The translations under genes and the position numbers were made by a program. A DNA stretch of 64,000 nt, taken from the NCBI GenBank assembly GCA_963845485.1, contig CAWJSI010000014.1, positions 372,001-436,000 of the forward strand, in the 5' to 3' direction. Position 1 is the stretch's first letter; each line of letters opens with the position of its first letter. Below the pieces are notes generated by a model. The model ran no database searches. It worked only from the letters and a program-made list of their open reading frames with translations, and was not told where the DNA came from. Below, piece by piece: positions 7,114 through 14,577 of this stretch. Origin of the DNA: Bog-756 sp963845485. Its GTDB lineage: Bacteria > Actinomycetota > Acidimicrobiia > Acidimicrobiales > RAAP-2.

Positions 7114-8820
7114 ATGGCCGACCCGGTAGTGGCGCCGGCCGCCCTCGACGTCCTCGTCCTGGGCAGTGGCGTGGCCGGGCTTTCGGCCGCCGTACGACTG
7201 GCCGCGCCACCGAGGGCCGACGGTGCTGCGCTGCGGGTCGGCGTCCTGACCAAGGCCGAGCTGTCCCAGTCGGCCACCCGGTGGGCCCAGGGAGGGGTGG
7301 CCGCGGTGCTCGGGGGCGACGAGGACTCGACCGACCTCCATCTGGCCGACACCCTCGCCGCCGGAGCCGGTCTGTGCAACACCGATGCGGTGCGGGTGCT
7401 CGTCGACGAAGGTCCCACCCGGGTCCACGAACTCATCGCCATGGGCGCGGTGTTCGACCGCCAACCCGGTGGAGCGCTGGCCCTGGCCCGAGAAGGCGGC
7501 CACTCGACGGCCCGGGTGGTCCACGCCGGGGGAGCGGCCACCGGTGCCGAGGTGGAGCGGGCCCTGGTTGACGCCACCCGGTCCACGGCTGCGGCGGTCC
7601 TCGAGGAGTGGTTCGCCCTCGACCTGCTGGTGGAGGGCGGACGGTGTCGAGGGGTGCTCGCCCTCAGCCTCGACGGCGATCTGGTCGAGGTCCGGGCCCA
7701 CCACACGGTGCTGGCCACCGGGGGGGCGGGCCAACTGTTCGCCGTGACCACCAATCCGGCCGAGGCCACGGCCGACGGGTTGGCCATGGCTCTGCGGGCC
7801 GGCGTCCCGGTGGCCGACGTCGAGTTCATGCAGTTCCATCCGACGGCCCTCCACCACCCGGCCATGCCACGCCCCCTCCTCTCCGAGGCCCTCCGGGGCC
7901 ACGGGGCCCTGCTGCGGGACGCCGGTGGCGAGCGGTTCGTCGACGAGCTGGCCCCCCGCGATGTGGTCAGTCGGGCCATGGCCGACCGGATGCGGACGCA
8001 AGGGGTCGAGAACCTGTGGCTGGACGCCACCGGCCTCGCCAGCTTCGATGCCCGGTTCCCCACCATCGCCGCCTCCCTGCGGGCCATCGGGCTCGACCCG
8101 TCCCGTGACTGGCTTCCCATCGCCCCCGCCGCCCACTACCTCTCGGGTGGGGTGGTCACCGACCTTTCCGGGGCGACTGCGCTTCCCGGTCTGTGGGCGG
8201 CCGGCGAGGTGGCCTGCACGGGGGTCCACGGGGCCAACCGGCTGGCCTCGAACTCGCTGCTGGAGGGGATGGTGTTCGGGGCCCGTCTCGCCGAGGCCAT
8301 CTTCGACGGGTCCGATGGCCCCCGGCCCACCGGCGTGATGGGTGCCCTGCTCGAGGGACCCGTCGAGCGGGTGGACCCGGGGGTCGCCGCGCCCTGGGCG
8401 CGAGGCGAGCGGGGCGACCGGACACCCACCGTTCCCACCTGGCCGGACGTCACCAAGACCCGGGACCGGCTCCAGCGCCTGATGATCGAGGGTGCCGGGG
8501 TGGTCCGCAGCGCGTCGTCCCTCGAGGAGGCGGGCGCCTCGATCGACGTGCTCGCCCTCGAACTGGGGTCGGACACGCCGGCTGACCGGGCCCACGGTGA
8601 GCTGGCCAACCTGGTCACGGCGGCGAAGAGCGTGCTCCGTTCGGCCACCGTACGCACCGAGACGCGTGGGGCCCACGCCCGCAGTGACCATCCCGAGGCC
8701 CGGGACGCCTGGCGTCGGCGGATCGTGCACGATGCCGACGGATCGGCGCTCTTCGACGGACCCGGACGCTCGGGCGAGGGACTCCCGGACTCCCCGACCG
8801 CCGACCCCGGGACTACCTGA
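7114..8820 (+). CDS. nadB: L-aspartate oxidase
   Basis: FAD enzyme oxidising L-aspartate to iminoaspartate in de novo NAD synthesis. The N-terminal FAD-binding motif VLGSGVAGLSAAVRLA, the segment SATRWAQGGVAAV, the block EGGHSTARVVHAGGAATGAEVERAL and the catalytic HYLSGGVVTDLSG are all present, with the succinate-dehydrogenase-like C-terminal helical domain. 568 aa is normal. Nicotinate chemistry continues with nadC immediately downstream; nadA is not in this window. Confidence 0.95.
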   Translation: MADPVVAPAALDVLVLGSGVAGLSAAVRLAAPPRADGAALRVGVLTKAELSQSATRWAQGGVAAVLGGDEDSTDLHLADTLAAGAGLCNTDAVRVLVDEGPTRVHELIAMGAVFDRQPGGALALAREGGHSTARVVHAGGAATGAEVERALVDATRSTAAAVLEEWFALDLLVEGGRCRGVLALSLDGDLVEVRAHHTVLATGGAGQLFAVTTNPAEATADGLAMALRAGVPVADVEFMQFHPTALHHPAMPRPLLSEALRGHGALLRDAGGERFVDELAPRDVVSRAMADRMRTQGVENLWLDATGLASFDARFPTIAASLRAIGLDPSRDWLPIAPAAHYLSGGVVTDLSGATALPGLWAAGEVACTGVHGANRLASNSLLEGMVFGARLAEAIFDGSDGPRPTGVMGALLEGPVERVDPGVAAPWARGERGDRTPTVPTWPDVTKTRDRLQRLMIEGAGVVRSASSLEEAGASIDVLALELGSDTPADRAHGELANLVTAAKSVLRSATVRTETRGAHARSDHPEARDAWRRRIVHDADGSALFDGPGRSGEGLPDSPTADPGTT

Positions 8821-8823
8821 GCC

Positions 8824-9735
8824 GTGGCCGCGCCCGAGACGCCCGAGTCCCACGCCGTCCTGGCCGACAGCGACCCGCCCCGGGTCGCCGTGGTCGATGC
8901 CGTCACCCGGGCCCTGGCCGAGGACCTGCTGCCGCTGGGTGACCTGACCTCGGCCCTCGTCCCTCCCGACGCCACGGCCGCAATGGCCATCGTGAGCCGG
9001 GCCCACGGGGTGATCGCCGGCGGTGCCTGTGCCGACGAGGCCTTCCGCCAGATCGACCCGAACCTCCAGGTGACGTGGTCGGTACCCGATGGCGGGGGAG
9101 TGGATCCCGGCACCCTCGTCGCCGAGATCTCCGGACGGCTGCGCTCGATCCTCACGGCCGAGCGCACCGTGCTCAACTTCCTCGGCCACCTGTCGGGGGT
9201 GGCCTCGCTCACCCGGCGCTATGTGGACGCGGTGGCCGCAACCAACTCCCGCACGCGGATACTCGACACCCGAAAGACCACGCCGGGGCTCCGCTCGCTG
9301 GAGAAGGCGGCGGTCCGGGCCGGTGGGGGCCGCAACCACCGGGGCAGCCTCTCTGACGCCGTACTGGTCAAGGACAACCATCTGGGCGGCCTCTCCATCG
9401 CCGACGGCGTGGCCCGGGCCCAGCAGCTGTGGCCCGGTCGCATGGTGGAGGTCGAGTGCGACCGACCGGACCAGGTGGACGAGGCGGTGGCCGCCGGTGC
9501 GACGGTGATCATGCTCGACAACATGTCCCTCGAGGAGGTGGCGTCGTGCGTGTCCCGGCTTCGTGCCGACGGGGTGGGAACTCTGATCGAGGTGTCCGGC
9601 CGGGTGAGCATCGACGAGGCGCCAGGCCTGGCCGCCGCCGGCGCCGATCTCATCTCGGTGGGCGCACTGACCCACTCAGCGCCCGTCCTCGATCTCGGGT
9701 TCGACCTGGTCTCGTCCTCCATGGGAAGGAACTGA
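8824..9735 (+). CDS. nadC: Nicotinate-nucleotide pyrophosphorylase (carboxylating)
   Basis: Converts quinolinate and PRPP to nicotinate mononucleotide. Recognised by GDLTSALVP, ERTVLNFLGHLSGVASLTRRYVDAV, RILDTRKTTPGLRSLEKAAVRAGGG with conserved Arg/Lys phosphate ligands, and VLVKDNHL. 303 aa. GTG start 3 nt after the nadB stop, so the two are one transcription unit. Confidence 0.95.
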   Translation: MAAPETPESHAVLADSDPPRVAVVDAVTRALAEDLLPLGDLTSALVPPDATAAMAIVSRAHGVIAGGACADEAFRQIDPNLQVTWSVPDGGGVDPGTLVAEISGRLRSILTAERTVLNFLGHLSGVASLTRRYVDAVAATNSRTRILDTRKTTPGLRSLEKAAVRAGGGRNHRGSLSDAVLVKDNHLGGLSIADGVARAQQLWPGRMVEVECDRPDQVDEAVAAGATVIMLDNMSLEEVASCVSRLRADGVGTLIEVSGRVSIDEAPGLAAAGADLISVGALTHSAPVLDLGFDLVSSSMGRN

Positions 9736-9737
9736 CC

Positions 9738-10571
9738 GTGCTCTTGGCCATCGACGTGGGCAATACCGAAACGGTGGTGGGCCTGTTCGCCGACGACCCG
9801 GCCGACCCTCCGGGCCACGGCCCCCGTGACGGGAACGAGCCCAGCGGGCTCGCCCACCACTGGCGCCTCTCGACGGTGGCCGAGCGCACCGCCGACGAAC
9901 ACGCCCTGCTGCTCACCCAACTCCTCGACCTCGACGGCCTGGACATCGACAGCGCCGTCTCGGGCATCGCCGTGACCTCGTCGGTGCCGCTGGTCACGGC
10001 CAACCTCCGCCAGATGGTGGCCCGGTGGTTCGACGTGCCCGCCGTGGTCCTCGAGCCCGGGGTCAAAAGCGGGATGCCCATCCTCTACGACAATCCGAAG
10101 GAGGTGGGGGCGGACAGGATCGCTAACGCCGTGGGGGCCCACGATCTCTTCGGCGGCCCGTGCGTGGTGGTCGACCTGGGCACCGCGACCACGTTCGACG
10201 CCATCTCGGCGGCGGGGGAGTACCTGGGCGGGGCCATCACGCCTGGCGTGGCCATCAGCCTCGACGCATTGTTCGCCCACGCCGCCGCCCTCCGCCGGGT
10301 GGAGCTGGTCGAACCCCGGAGCGTGATCGGCAAGTCGACGGTGGAATCAATCCAGTCGGGGGCCCTCTACGGCTTCGCCGGCCAGGTGGACGGCTTGTGC
10401 CGGCGGTTCGCCGCCGTCCTCGGCGACTGCACGGTGGTGGCCACCGGGGGCCTCTCAGAGCTCATCTCGCCCTACGCCGAGGAGATCGAGTACGTGGAGC
10501 CCTGGCTCACCCTCCACGGCCTGCGGATCATCTTCGAGCGGAACTCGCCCACCGGCCAGGCGTCCCGGTAG
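9738..10571 (+). CDS. coaX: Type III pantothenate kinase
   Basis: Phosphorylates pantothenate, the first step of CoA synthesis. The N-terminal phosphate-binding motif AIDVGNTETVVGLF, the catalytic ASKHA-fold segments VGADRIANAVGA and VVDLGTATTFDAI, and GGAITPGVAISLDALF identify CoaX. The start is GTG two bases after the nadC stop with AAGGA upstream; the longer open frame reaching into nadC is a shadow. About 15 extra residues after strand 1 (rich in Pro/Asp) form an insert. It closes the cofactor operon; the next gene is on the other strand. Confidence 0.94.
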   Translation: MLLAIDVGNTETVVGLFADDPADPPGHGPRDGNEPSGLAHHWRLSTVAERTADEHALLLTQLLDLDGLDIDSAVSGIAVTSSVPLVTANLRQMVARWFDVPAVVLEPGVKSGMPILYDNPKEVGADRIANAVGAHDLFGGPCVVVDLGTATTFDAISAAGEYLGGAITPGVAISLDALFAHAAALRRVELVEPRSVIGKSTVESIQSGALYGFAGQVDGLCRRFAAVLGDCTVVATGGLSELISPYAEEIEYVEPWLTLHGLRIIFERNSPTGQASR

Positions 10572-10600
10572 AACCGCGGCCGCCCGGGATTCCGGTCGGC

Positions 10601-12145
10601 TCAGACGGGCGCCTCGAGGGGGAGGCGGGGCTGATGGACGGGGGGCTGGTGGTCCCAGAGATCGGCCACGAGATCGCTCCGCAGCGCGGCCATGGCCGGG
10701 TCGTCCCACCGGTTGACCCGCTGGAGCGGGTCCTCGTCGAGGTCGTAGAGCTCGCCCTCGGTGCCGTCGTGGGACGTCCCTGGAAGGTAGGCCGAGCACA
10801 CCCACTGGTCTCGCATGATCGTCCGCAGGTGGACGTCGGTGCCGAAGAGCTCGCTGTCCCACTCGGTGAGGACCCGCTCGAAGCCCCGGGCTCCGGCGTC
10901 GGCGTCGTCCACGGGCAGGGAGCCGCCCTGCATCCACCCCGGTGCCTCGATGCCGGCGATGGTGCACAGCGTCGGGGCCAGGTCGACCAGCCCCACCGGT
11001 CGGGACACCACCGCCGGTGTGGCCCGTGCGCTCGGCGCGGGACGCCAGACGAGGGGGATCCGCATGAGCGCGTCCACGTGATAGGGGCCCTTGAACAGCA
11101 GCCCGAAGTCGCCCTGGAGCTCGCCGTGGTCGGTGGTGAAGAACACGTCGAGGTCGTCGGCCCACCCGCGCGCGGCGATCCGGTCGAGGACGCGGCCGAT
11201 GGCCTCGTCGATGAGTTCGCACTCGACGGCATTGCGGGCGTTGACCTCACGGATCTGGTCGGGGGTGAGGGTCGCTGGGACCCAGTCGGCGGGGGCCTCG
11301 TAGTTGGAGACGAGCGTCCCGTCGTACCAGAGGCGCCAGTGGCGAGGCTTGGCGTCGAGGATGGCCTCGCGCTCGGACCGGTCCTCGGGATAGCCGGCGG
11401 GCAGGGGGACGTCCCGCCAGTCGATCCGACCCACCTCGGACTCGGGCGGATCCCAAGGATGATGGGGGTCGGGAAAGCTCATCCAGCAGAACCAGTCCTC
11501 CTCGGCCCCGAGGGTGTCGAGCCAGGCCACGGTCCGATCGGCCACCCACTCGGTGTGGTAGAGGTCGCGGTCGACCGGGTTGACCTTGACCTGGGGCGCG
11601 TCCGTGTCGCCGCCGCCTGCCGCGTTGACCCGGAGTGAGCCGTCGATGGCCGGGTAGAAGCCGCCGAGGGCCTCGGGGTGCTCCGCCATCATCCATCTCG
11701 CGTAGTGGAGCGGTCCGATGACCCCGTGGGTGGCCAGTTCGAGGTGCTCGAACCCGCGGTGGAGCCCGGAGGGGGGCTCGGTCCCGGTCTGGGCGAGGGA
11801 GTTCTCCCCGAACCGGAAGAAGGGGTCGAGGAACGGCTCGAAGTGGGCCTTGCCCACCAGTGCGGTCCGGTAGCCGACGCCGTGGAGCTCGGCGGCCACC
11901 GAAGGTGCGTCGAGGGGGAGGGGCACGCCGTTCATCCATACCCCGTGGGTGCTCGGGTGCTGCCCGGTCAGGATGGTGGAACGCGAGGGCATGCACACCA
12001 CCGACTGGGGGTGGGCCCGGGTGAACCGGATGCCCTCGGCCGCCAGGGCGTCAACCACCGGGGTGCGGGCGAGCGCCCCGCCGTTGCATCCGAGGGTGTC
12101 GTAGCGCTGCTGGTCGGTGGTCACCAACAGGATCTTGCGGCCCAT
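10601..12145 (-). CDS. Type I sulfatase (formylglycine-dependent)
   Basis: 514 aa starting at the ATG that gives MGRKILLVTTDQQRYDTLG, with a purine-rich stretch upstream. The alkaline-phosphatase-superfamily metal motif (DQQRYD) and the signature VVCMPSRSTILTGQHPSTHG are present. CMPSR matches C-x-P-x-R, in which the Cys is converted to formylglycine. Later DPHHPWDPP and FTTDHGELQGDFGL supply the remaining metal ligands. There is no signal peptide, so it is probably cytoplasmic. Substrate (sulfate ester or possibly phosphonate) cannot be told. The formylglycine-generating enzyme is not obvious here; EgtB at 25.5 kb shares that fold but is a different enzyme. It follows a START-like gene by 85 nt, probably as an operon. 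Confidence 0.9.
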   Translation of the reverse strand: MGRKILLVTTDQQRYDTLGCNGGALARTPVVDALAAEGIRFTRAHPQSVVCMPSRSTILTGQHPSTHGVWMNGVPLPLDAPSVAAELHGVGYRTALVGKAHFEPFLDPFFRFGENSLAQTGTEPPSGLHRGFEHLELATHGVIGPLHYARWMMAEHPEALGGFYPAIDGSLRVNAAGGGDTDAPQVKVNPVDRDLYHTEWVADRTVAWLDTLGAEEDWFCWMSFPDPHHPWDPPESEVGRIDWRDVPLPAGYPEDRSEREAILDAKPRHWRLWYDGTLVSNYEAPADWVPATLTPDQIREVNARNAVECELIDEAIGRVLDRIAARGWADDLDVFFTTDHGELQGDFGLLFKGPYHVDALMRIPLVWRPAPSARATPAVVSRPVGLVDLAPTLCTIAGIEAPGWMQGGSLPVDDADAGARGFERVLTEWDSELFGTDVHLRTIMRDQWVCSAYLPGTSHDGTEGELYDLDEDPLQRVNRWDDPAMAALRSDLVADLWDHQPPVHQPRLPLEAPV

Positions 12146-12230
12146 CAGCAACGCTTCTTTCTGTCGTCGGACCCCGCCGGGTCGGGGGGTTCGGGATCGA
12201 CGGACCGGTGGCCGTCGGGTTGGGTCGTGC

Positions 12231-12647
12231 TCACGCCGGGACCCGGCCCTCGAGGCCCAGCAGCTCCGGCAGCGCTTCCAGGCCGGCACGGGCCGCCCCC
12301 CCGATGACCAGGGCTAACGGAGCTGGATCGGCGTCCACCGAGTACACGGCCAGACAGGTCCCGTCGCCCAGGTCGTGTACGTCGATGGTGCTCAGGTGCT
12401 CGGTGAACATGGGCGCCGTAATGCGGTACTGCAGCCGCCGAAGCCTGGGGTCGACGGTCAGCAACTCCTCGGGCATGGGGATACCCGATCTCGTGACCAC
12501 GACCCGGTGGGTGCCCTCCACGGTGCAGGACTCGATGCCCGGGAACCACTCGTGGACCCGTTCGGGAGCACCGAGGAGCGTCCACAGCGCATCAGGCTGG
12601 CATCGGACCCTCGTGGCGTGACGGACACTTCCCCGTTTGGCCGTCAC
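12231..12647 (-). CDS. SRPBCC / START-like family protein
   Basis: 138 aa. The N-terminal segment VRHATRVRCQPDALWTLLGAPERVHEWFPGIESC and the closing helix ALVIGGAARAGLEALPELL are typical of polyketide cyclase/SRPBCC proteins, which form a helix-grip hydrophobic ligand cavity. It is the first gene of a likely two-gene operon with the sulfatase and has a good promoter upstream. Ligand and function are unknown. Confidence 0.75.
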   Translation of the reverse strand: MTAKRGSVRHATRVRCQPDALWTLLGAPERVHEWFPGIESCTVEGTHRVVVTRSGIPMPEELLTVDPRLRRLQYRITAPMFTEHLSTIDVHDLGDGTCLAVYSVDADPAPLALVIGGAARAGLEALPELLGLEGRVPA

Positions 12648-12715
12648 CGCCAGTCACCGGTGCGGCGGGCGGTGGGGACGGGGCGAGCCCGGCCGGGACG
12701 ACGGCGCATTCCGGC

Positions 12716-12744
12716 ACGGTAACCGTTGGCAGTCCCTATGACAA
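12716..12744 (-). promoter_or_regulatory. Promoter TTGTCA-N17-TACCGT for the SRPBCC-sulfatase operon
   Basis: On the minus strand TTGTCA (12744-12739) and TACCGT (12721-12716) are separated by exactly 17 nt, a good sigma-A-type promoter. The predicted start near 12709 gives a leader of about 62 nt. Confidence 0.6.
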
Positions 12745-12816
12745 TGTCGCGTCGGTGGCCTGGCCTCCTGCGGCAAGGGAATTCATGGCCCACGCGCCGT
12801 TCACCGCCTCGCTGCT

Positions 12817-12872
12817 CGGTGTGCGTCCGGTGTTCTCTCGGTTCCTCCGGTGTTCTCCCTGCTCGCCTGGTG
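12817..12872. repeat. Direct repeats with CGGTG/TGGTG cores at 10-20 bp spacing
   Basis: TCCGGTGTTCTC occurs at 12826-12837 and again at 12846-12857; a variant CCTGGTGTTTG lies 20 bp further on. CGGTG also occurs at 12817 and CGGTT at 12839. The 10/20-bp phasing places them on one face of the helix, suggesting a protein-binding array in the 366-nt gap between the SRPBCC gene and the secreted-protein gene. Confidence 0.4.
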
Positions 12873-12975
12873 TTTGTTCCCGGCGGCAGCGATGCTGCCA
12901 CTCATCGGTAGCCCTCATCGCCTCCTAACACCTGCATCACGCCTCCCACATGCCCGGGGGCGATAACAGAGTGGA

Positions 12976-12992
12976 GACCGGAACCACCGGTC
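12976..12992. repeat. Inverted repeat GACCGG-AACCA-CCGGTC
   Basis: A perfect 6-bp inverted repeat with a 5-nt loop about 20 nt upstream of the start of the small secreted protein and just ahead of its ribosome-binding site. It could be an operator or a leader hairpin. The rest of the gap 12648-13013 shows only the promoter and the repeats listed separately. Confidence 0.4.
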
Positions 12993-13013
12993 CGATGCAA
13001 GAGGAGTTCCACC

Positions 13014-13388
13014 ATGAAGCACGTCATCTCCACCGCCAAGAAACTGATCGTGGGCGTGGTCGCCGTCGGAGCGCTCTCGGTGGGCGCCGCCGGTGTGGCC
13101 GGCGCAGCCACGGCCAACCCGACGCCGGCTCGAGTAGCCAACTTCAACTGCGCCAACGCATCGAAGGTTCTGGCCAAGATCCAGACGGTCGAGGGCGACA
13201 TCGCCAATGGCCTGCCCAAGCTGACCGCAGCCCAGGCCAAGGCGGCGACCGCAGGCAAGACGAAGCTGGCCGCCCGGCTGGAGAAGCGGATCACCCGCCT
13301 CGAGTCCAGCACCTTCAAGGCCCGGCTGGACAAGGCCACTTCGGCTATCGACGCCAAGTGCAACGTGGGGACGCCCCCCGCCAGCTGA
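13014..13388 (+). CDS. Small secreted protein of unknown function
   Basis: 124 aa with a clear Sec signal peptide: MKHVISTAKK, a hydrophobic VGVVAVGALSVGAAGVAGA core and a likely cleavage after AGA or ATA (about residue 32). The mature part is Ala/Lys rich, mostly helical, with two cysteines (NFNCANASK near residue 45 and DAKCNVG near the end) that could form one disulfide. RBS AGAGGAG precedes the ATG. It resembles small exported helical proteins seen in actinobacteria; no family is recognised. It stands alone between convergent and divergent neighbours. Confidence 0.75.
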   Translation: MKHVISTAKKLIVGVVAVGALSVGAAGVAGAATANPTPARVANFNCANASKVLAKIQTVEGDIANGLPKLTAAQAKAATAGKTKLAARLEKRITRLESSTFKARLDKATSAIDAKCNVGTPPAS

Positions 13389-13422
13389 CACCTGCCTGGG
13401 TCTCAGGTTGCAGAACGTGAAC

Positions 13423-13455
13423 GGGTGGTCGGTCGACGAGTTCGGCCGGCCACCC
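13423..13455. terminator. Hairpin between convergent genes
   Basis: A 10-bp stem (13423-13432 with 13446-13455, one G-T pair) around a 13-nt loop lies between the stop of the secreted-protein gene and the stop of the polyprenyl synthase gene. There is no T tract. It could serve as a bidirectional terminator. Confidence 0.35.
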
Positions 13456-13470
13456 GGCGCGTCGGTGGGC

Positions 13471-14448
13471 TCAGCCGACGGGAAGGTCGTCCACCAGCGA
13501 GTGGGCGAGGGAGGTGAACCCGGCGGCCAGCGCCGGTGACGGGCCCGAGGCGGCGGCCTCGGCGGCCTCGTCGGCGTACCGGCGAGCGACCACCACCGAG
13601 TCGGCGATGGCTCCCGAAGCGGCCACGATGTCCCGGGCCTTGTCCCGCTCGGGTTGGCCCAGTGGCTGGCCGAGCAGAGGAGCCAGTTCCGGTCCGGCCT
13701 CGGGGTCGGCCAGAGCCAGAAGGACCGGAAGGGTGTAGATGCCTTCGGCCAGATCCTGGCCCGAGGGCTTGCCCAACTCGGCCTCGGTGCCGATGACGTC
13801 GAGGATGTCGTCGCGTACCTGGAAGATCATGCCGAAGGCTCGCCCGAACTCGGTGTAGGCGTCGATCTCGGCCCGGGCCAGACCGCCGGTCAGCGCCCCG
13901 ATTCGACACGAGGTGGCCATGAGCGAGGCCGTCTTGCCGGAGATGGCCCGGTAGTAGTCGTCCTCGCTCCGGTTGGGCTGGAATGCGGCGTGCACCTCGG
14001 CCACCTGCCCCTGGCACAGTTCCCCCAGAGTGGCGGCCAAGAGGCCGGCGATCTCGGTCCCGAGTCCAGCGGCGATCTCGGCCGACCGGGCCAGGAGGAA
14101 GTCGCCGGCCACGATGGCCACGAGGTTGCCGAACCGGGCATTCACGCTCTCGACGTTGCGCCTGACGGTGGCCTCGTCCATGACGTCGTCGTGGTAGAGG
14201 GAGGCCAGGTGGACGAGCTCCACCGACACCGCTCCCAAGAGATCCTCCTGGGTGGCCGGCCCGGTCCCGGAAGTGGCGGTGGCCAGGGCCAATACCGGCC
14301 GGAGTCGCTTTCCTCCCGCGGCCAGGAGGTGGGTGGTCACCTCGTCCAGAAAGCCGTCCCCGGTCACCACCGACTCCACGAGCAGGGGCTCGAGGCGCTT
14401 CAGCTGATCTTCGAGTGCGGGAAGCCCGAGGAGTTCGACGACGTTCAC
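13471..14448 (-). CDS. Polyprenyl diphosphate synthase (long-chain, trans)
   Basis: 325 aa. Contains the first aspartate-rich motif in LASLYHDDVMDEATVRR, the segment GGKRLRPVLAL for IPP binding, the second aspartate-rich motif FQVRDDILDVIG and GKTASLMATSCRIGA. It makes a long isoprenoid diphosphate, most likely the menaquinone side chain (GrcC/HepT-like); product length cannot be read with certainty, though small residues before the first motif (S-L-Y) suggest more than C20. The start GTG has AGGAA upstream. It is divergent from clpC. Confidence 0.88.
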   Translation of the reverse strand: MNVVELLGLPALEDQLKRLEPLLVESVVTGDGFLDEVTTHLLAAGGKRLRPVLALATATSGTGPATQEDLLGAVSVELVHLASLYHDDVMDEATVRRNVESVNARFGNLVAIVAGDFLLARSAEIAAGLGTEIAGLLAATLGELCQGQVAEVHAAFQPNRSEDDYYRAISGKTASLMATSCRIGALTGGLARAEIDAYTEFGRAFGMIFQVRDDILDVIGTEAELGKPSGQDLAEGIYTLPVLLALADPEAGPELAPLLGQPLGQPERDKARDIVAASGAIADSVVVARRYADEAAEAAASGPSPALAAGFTSLAHSLVDDLPVG

Positions 14449-14457
14449 TTCCTACAG

Positions 14458-14463
14458 ACGATA
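14458..14463 (-). promoter_or_regulatory. -10 box TATCGT for the polyprenyl synthase gene
   Basis: TATCGT on the minus strand ends 9 nt before the GTG at 14448, so the leader would be only a few nucleotides, with AGGAA within it. Confidence 0.4.
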
Positions 14464-14535
14464 GGCGCGGATGCCGATGGCTGAGAAAAGCACCGGAAAA
14501 TAGGTTCGTGTGGGTGTGTGTGGCACGGGTACCTG

Positions 14536-14541
14536 TAGACT
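14536..14541 (+). promoter_or_regulatory. Extended -10 TG-TAGACT for clpC
   Basis: TAGACT preceded by TG one base upstream (extended -10) gives a leader of about 30 nt to the GTG at 14578, which is preceded by a GGATGGAGG ribosome-binding site. No CtsR-type operator was recognised. Confidence 0.5.
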
Positions 14542-14577
14542 TCGCTTCAGTTACTGACCGCGGATGGAGGCGGTGGA

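Noticed and set aside
7072..9675. 867-codon open frame on the minus strand
   Set aside because: Antisense to nadB and nadC, Gly/Arg/Pro/His-rich without family resemblance; a shadow of high-GC coding.
10601..12145. EgtB at 25.5 kb as the maturation enzyme of the sulfatase
   Set aside because: EgtB shares the FGE fold but has the N-terminal DinB domain and iron-ligand motif of hercynine oxygenases and sits with egtD.
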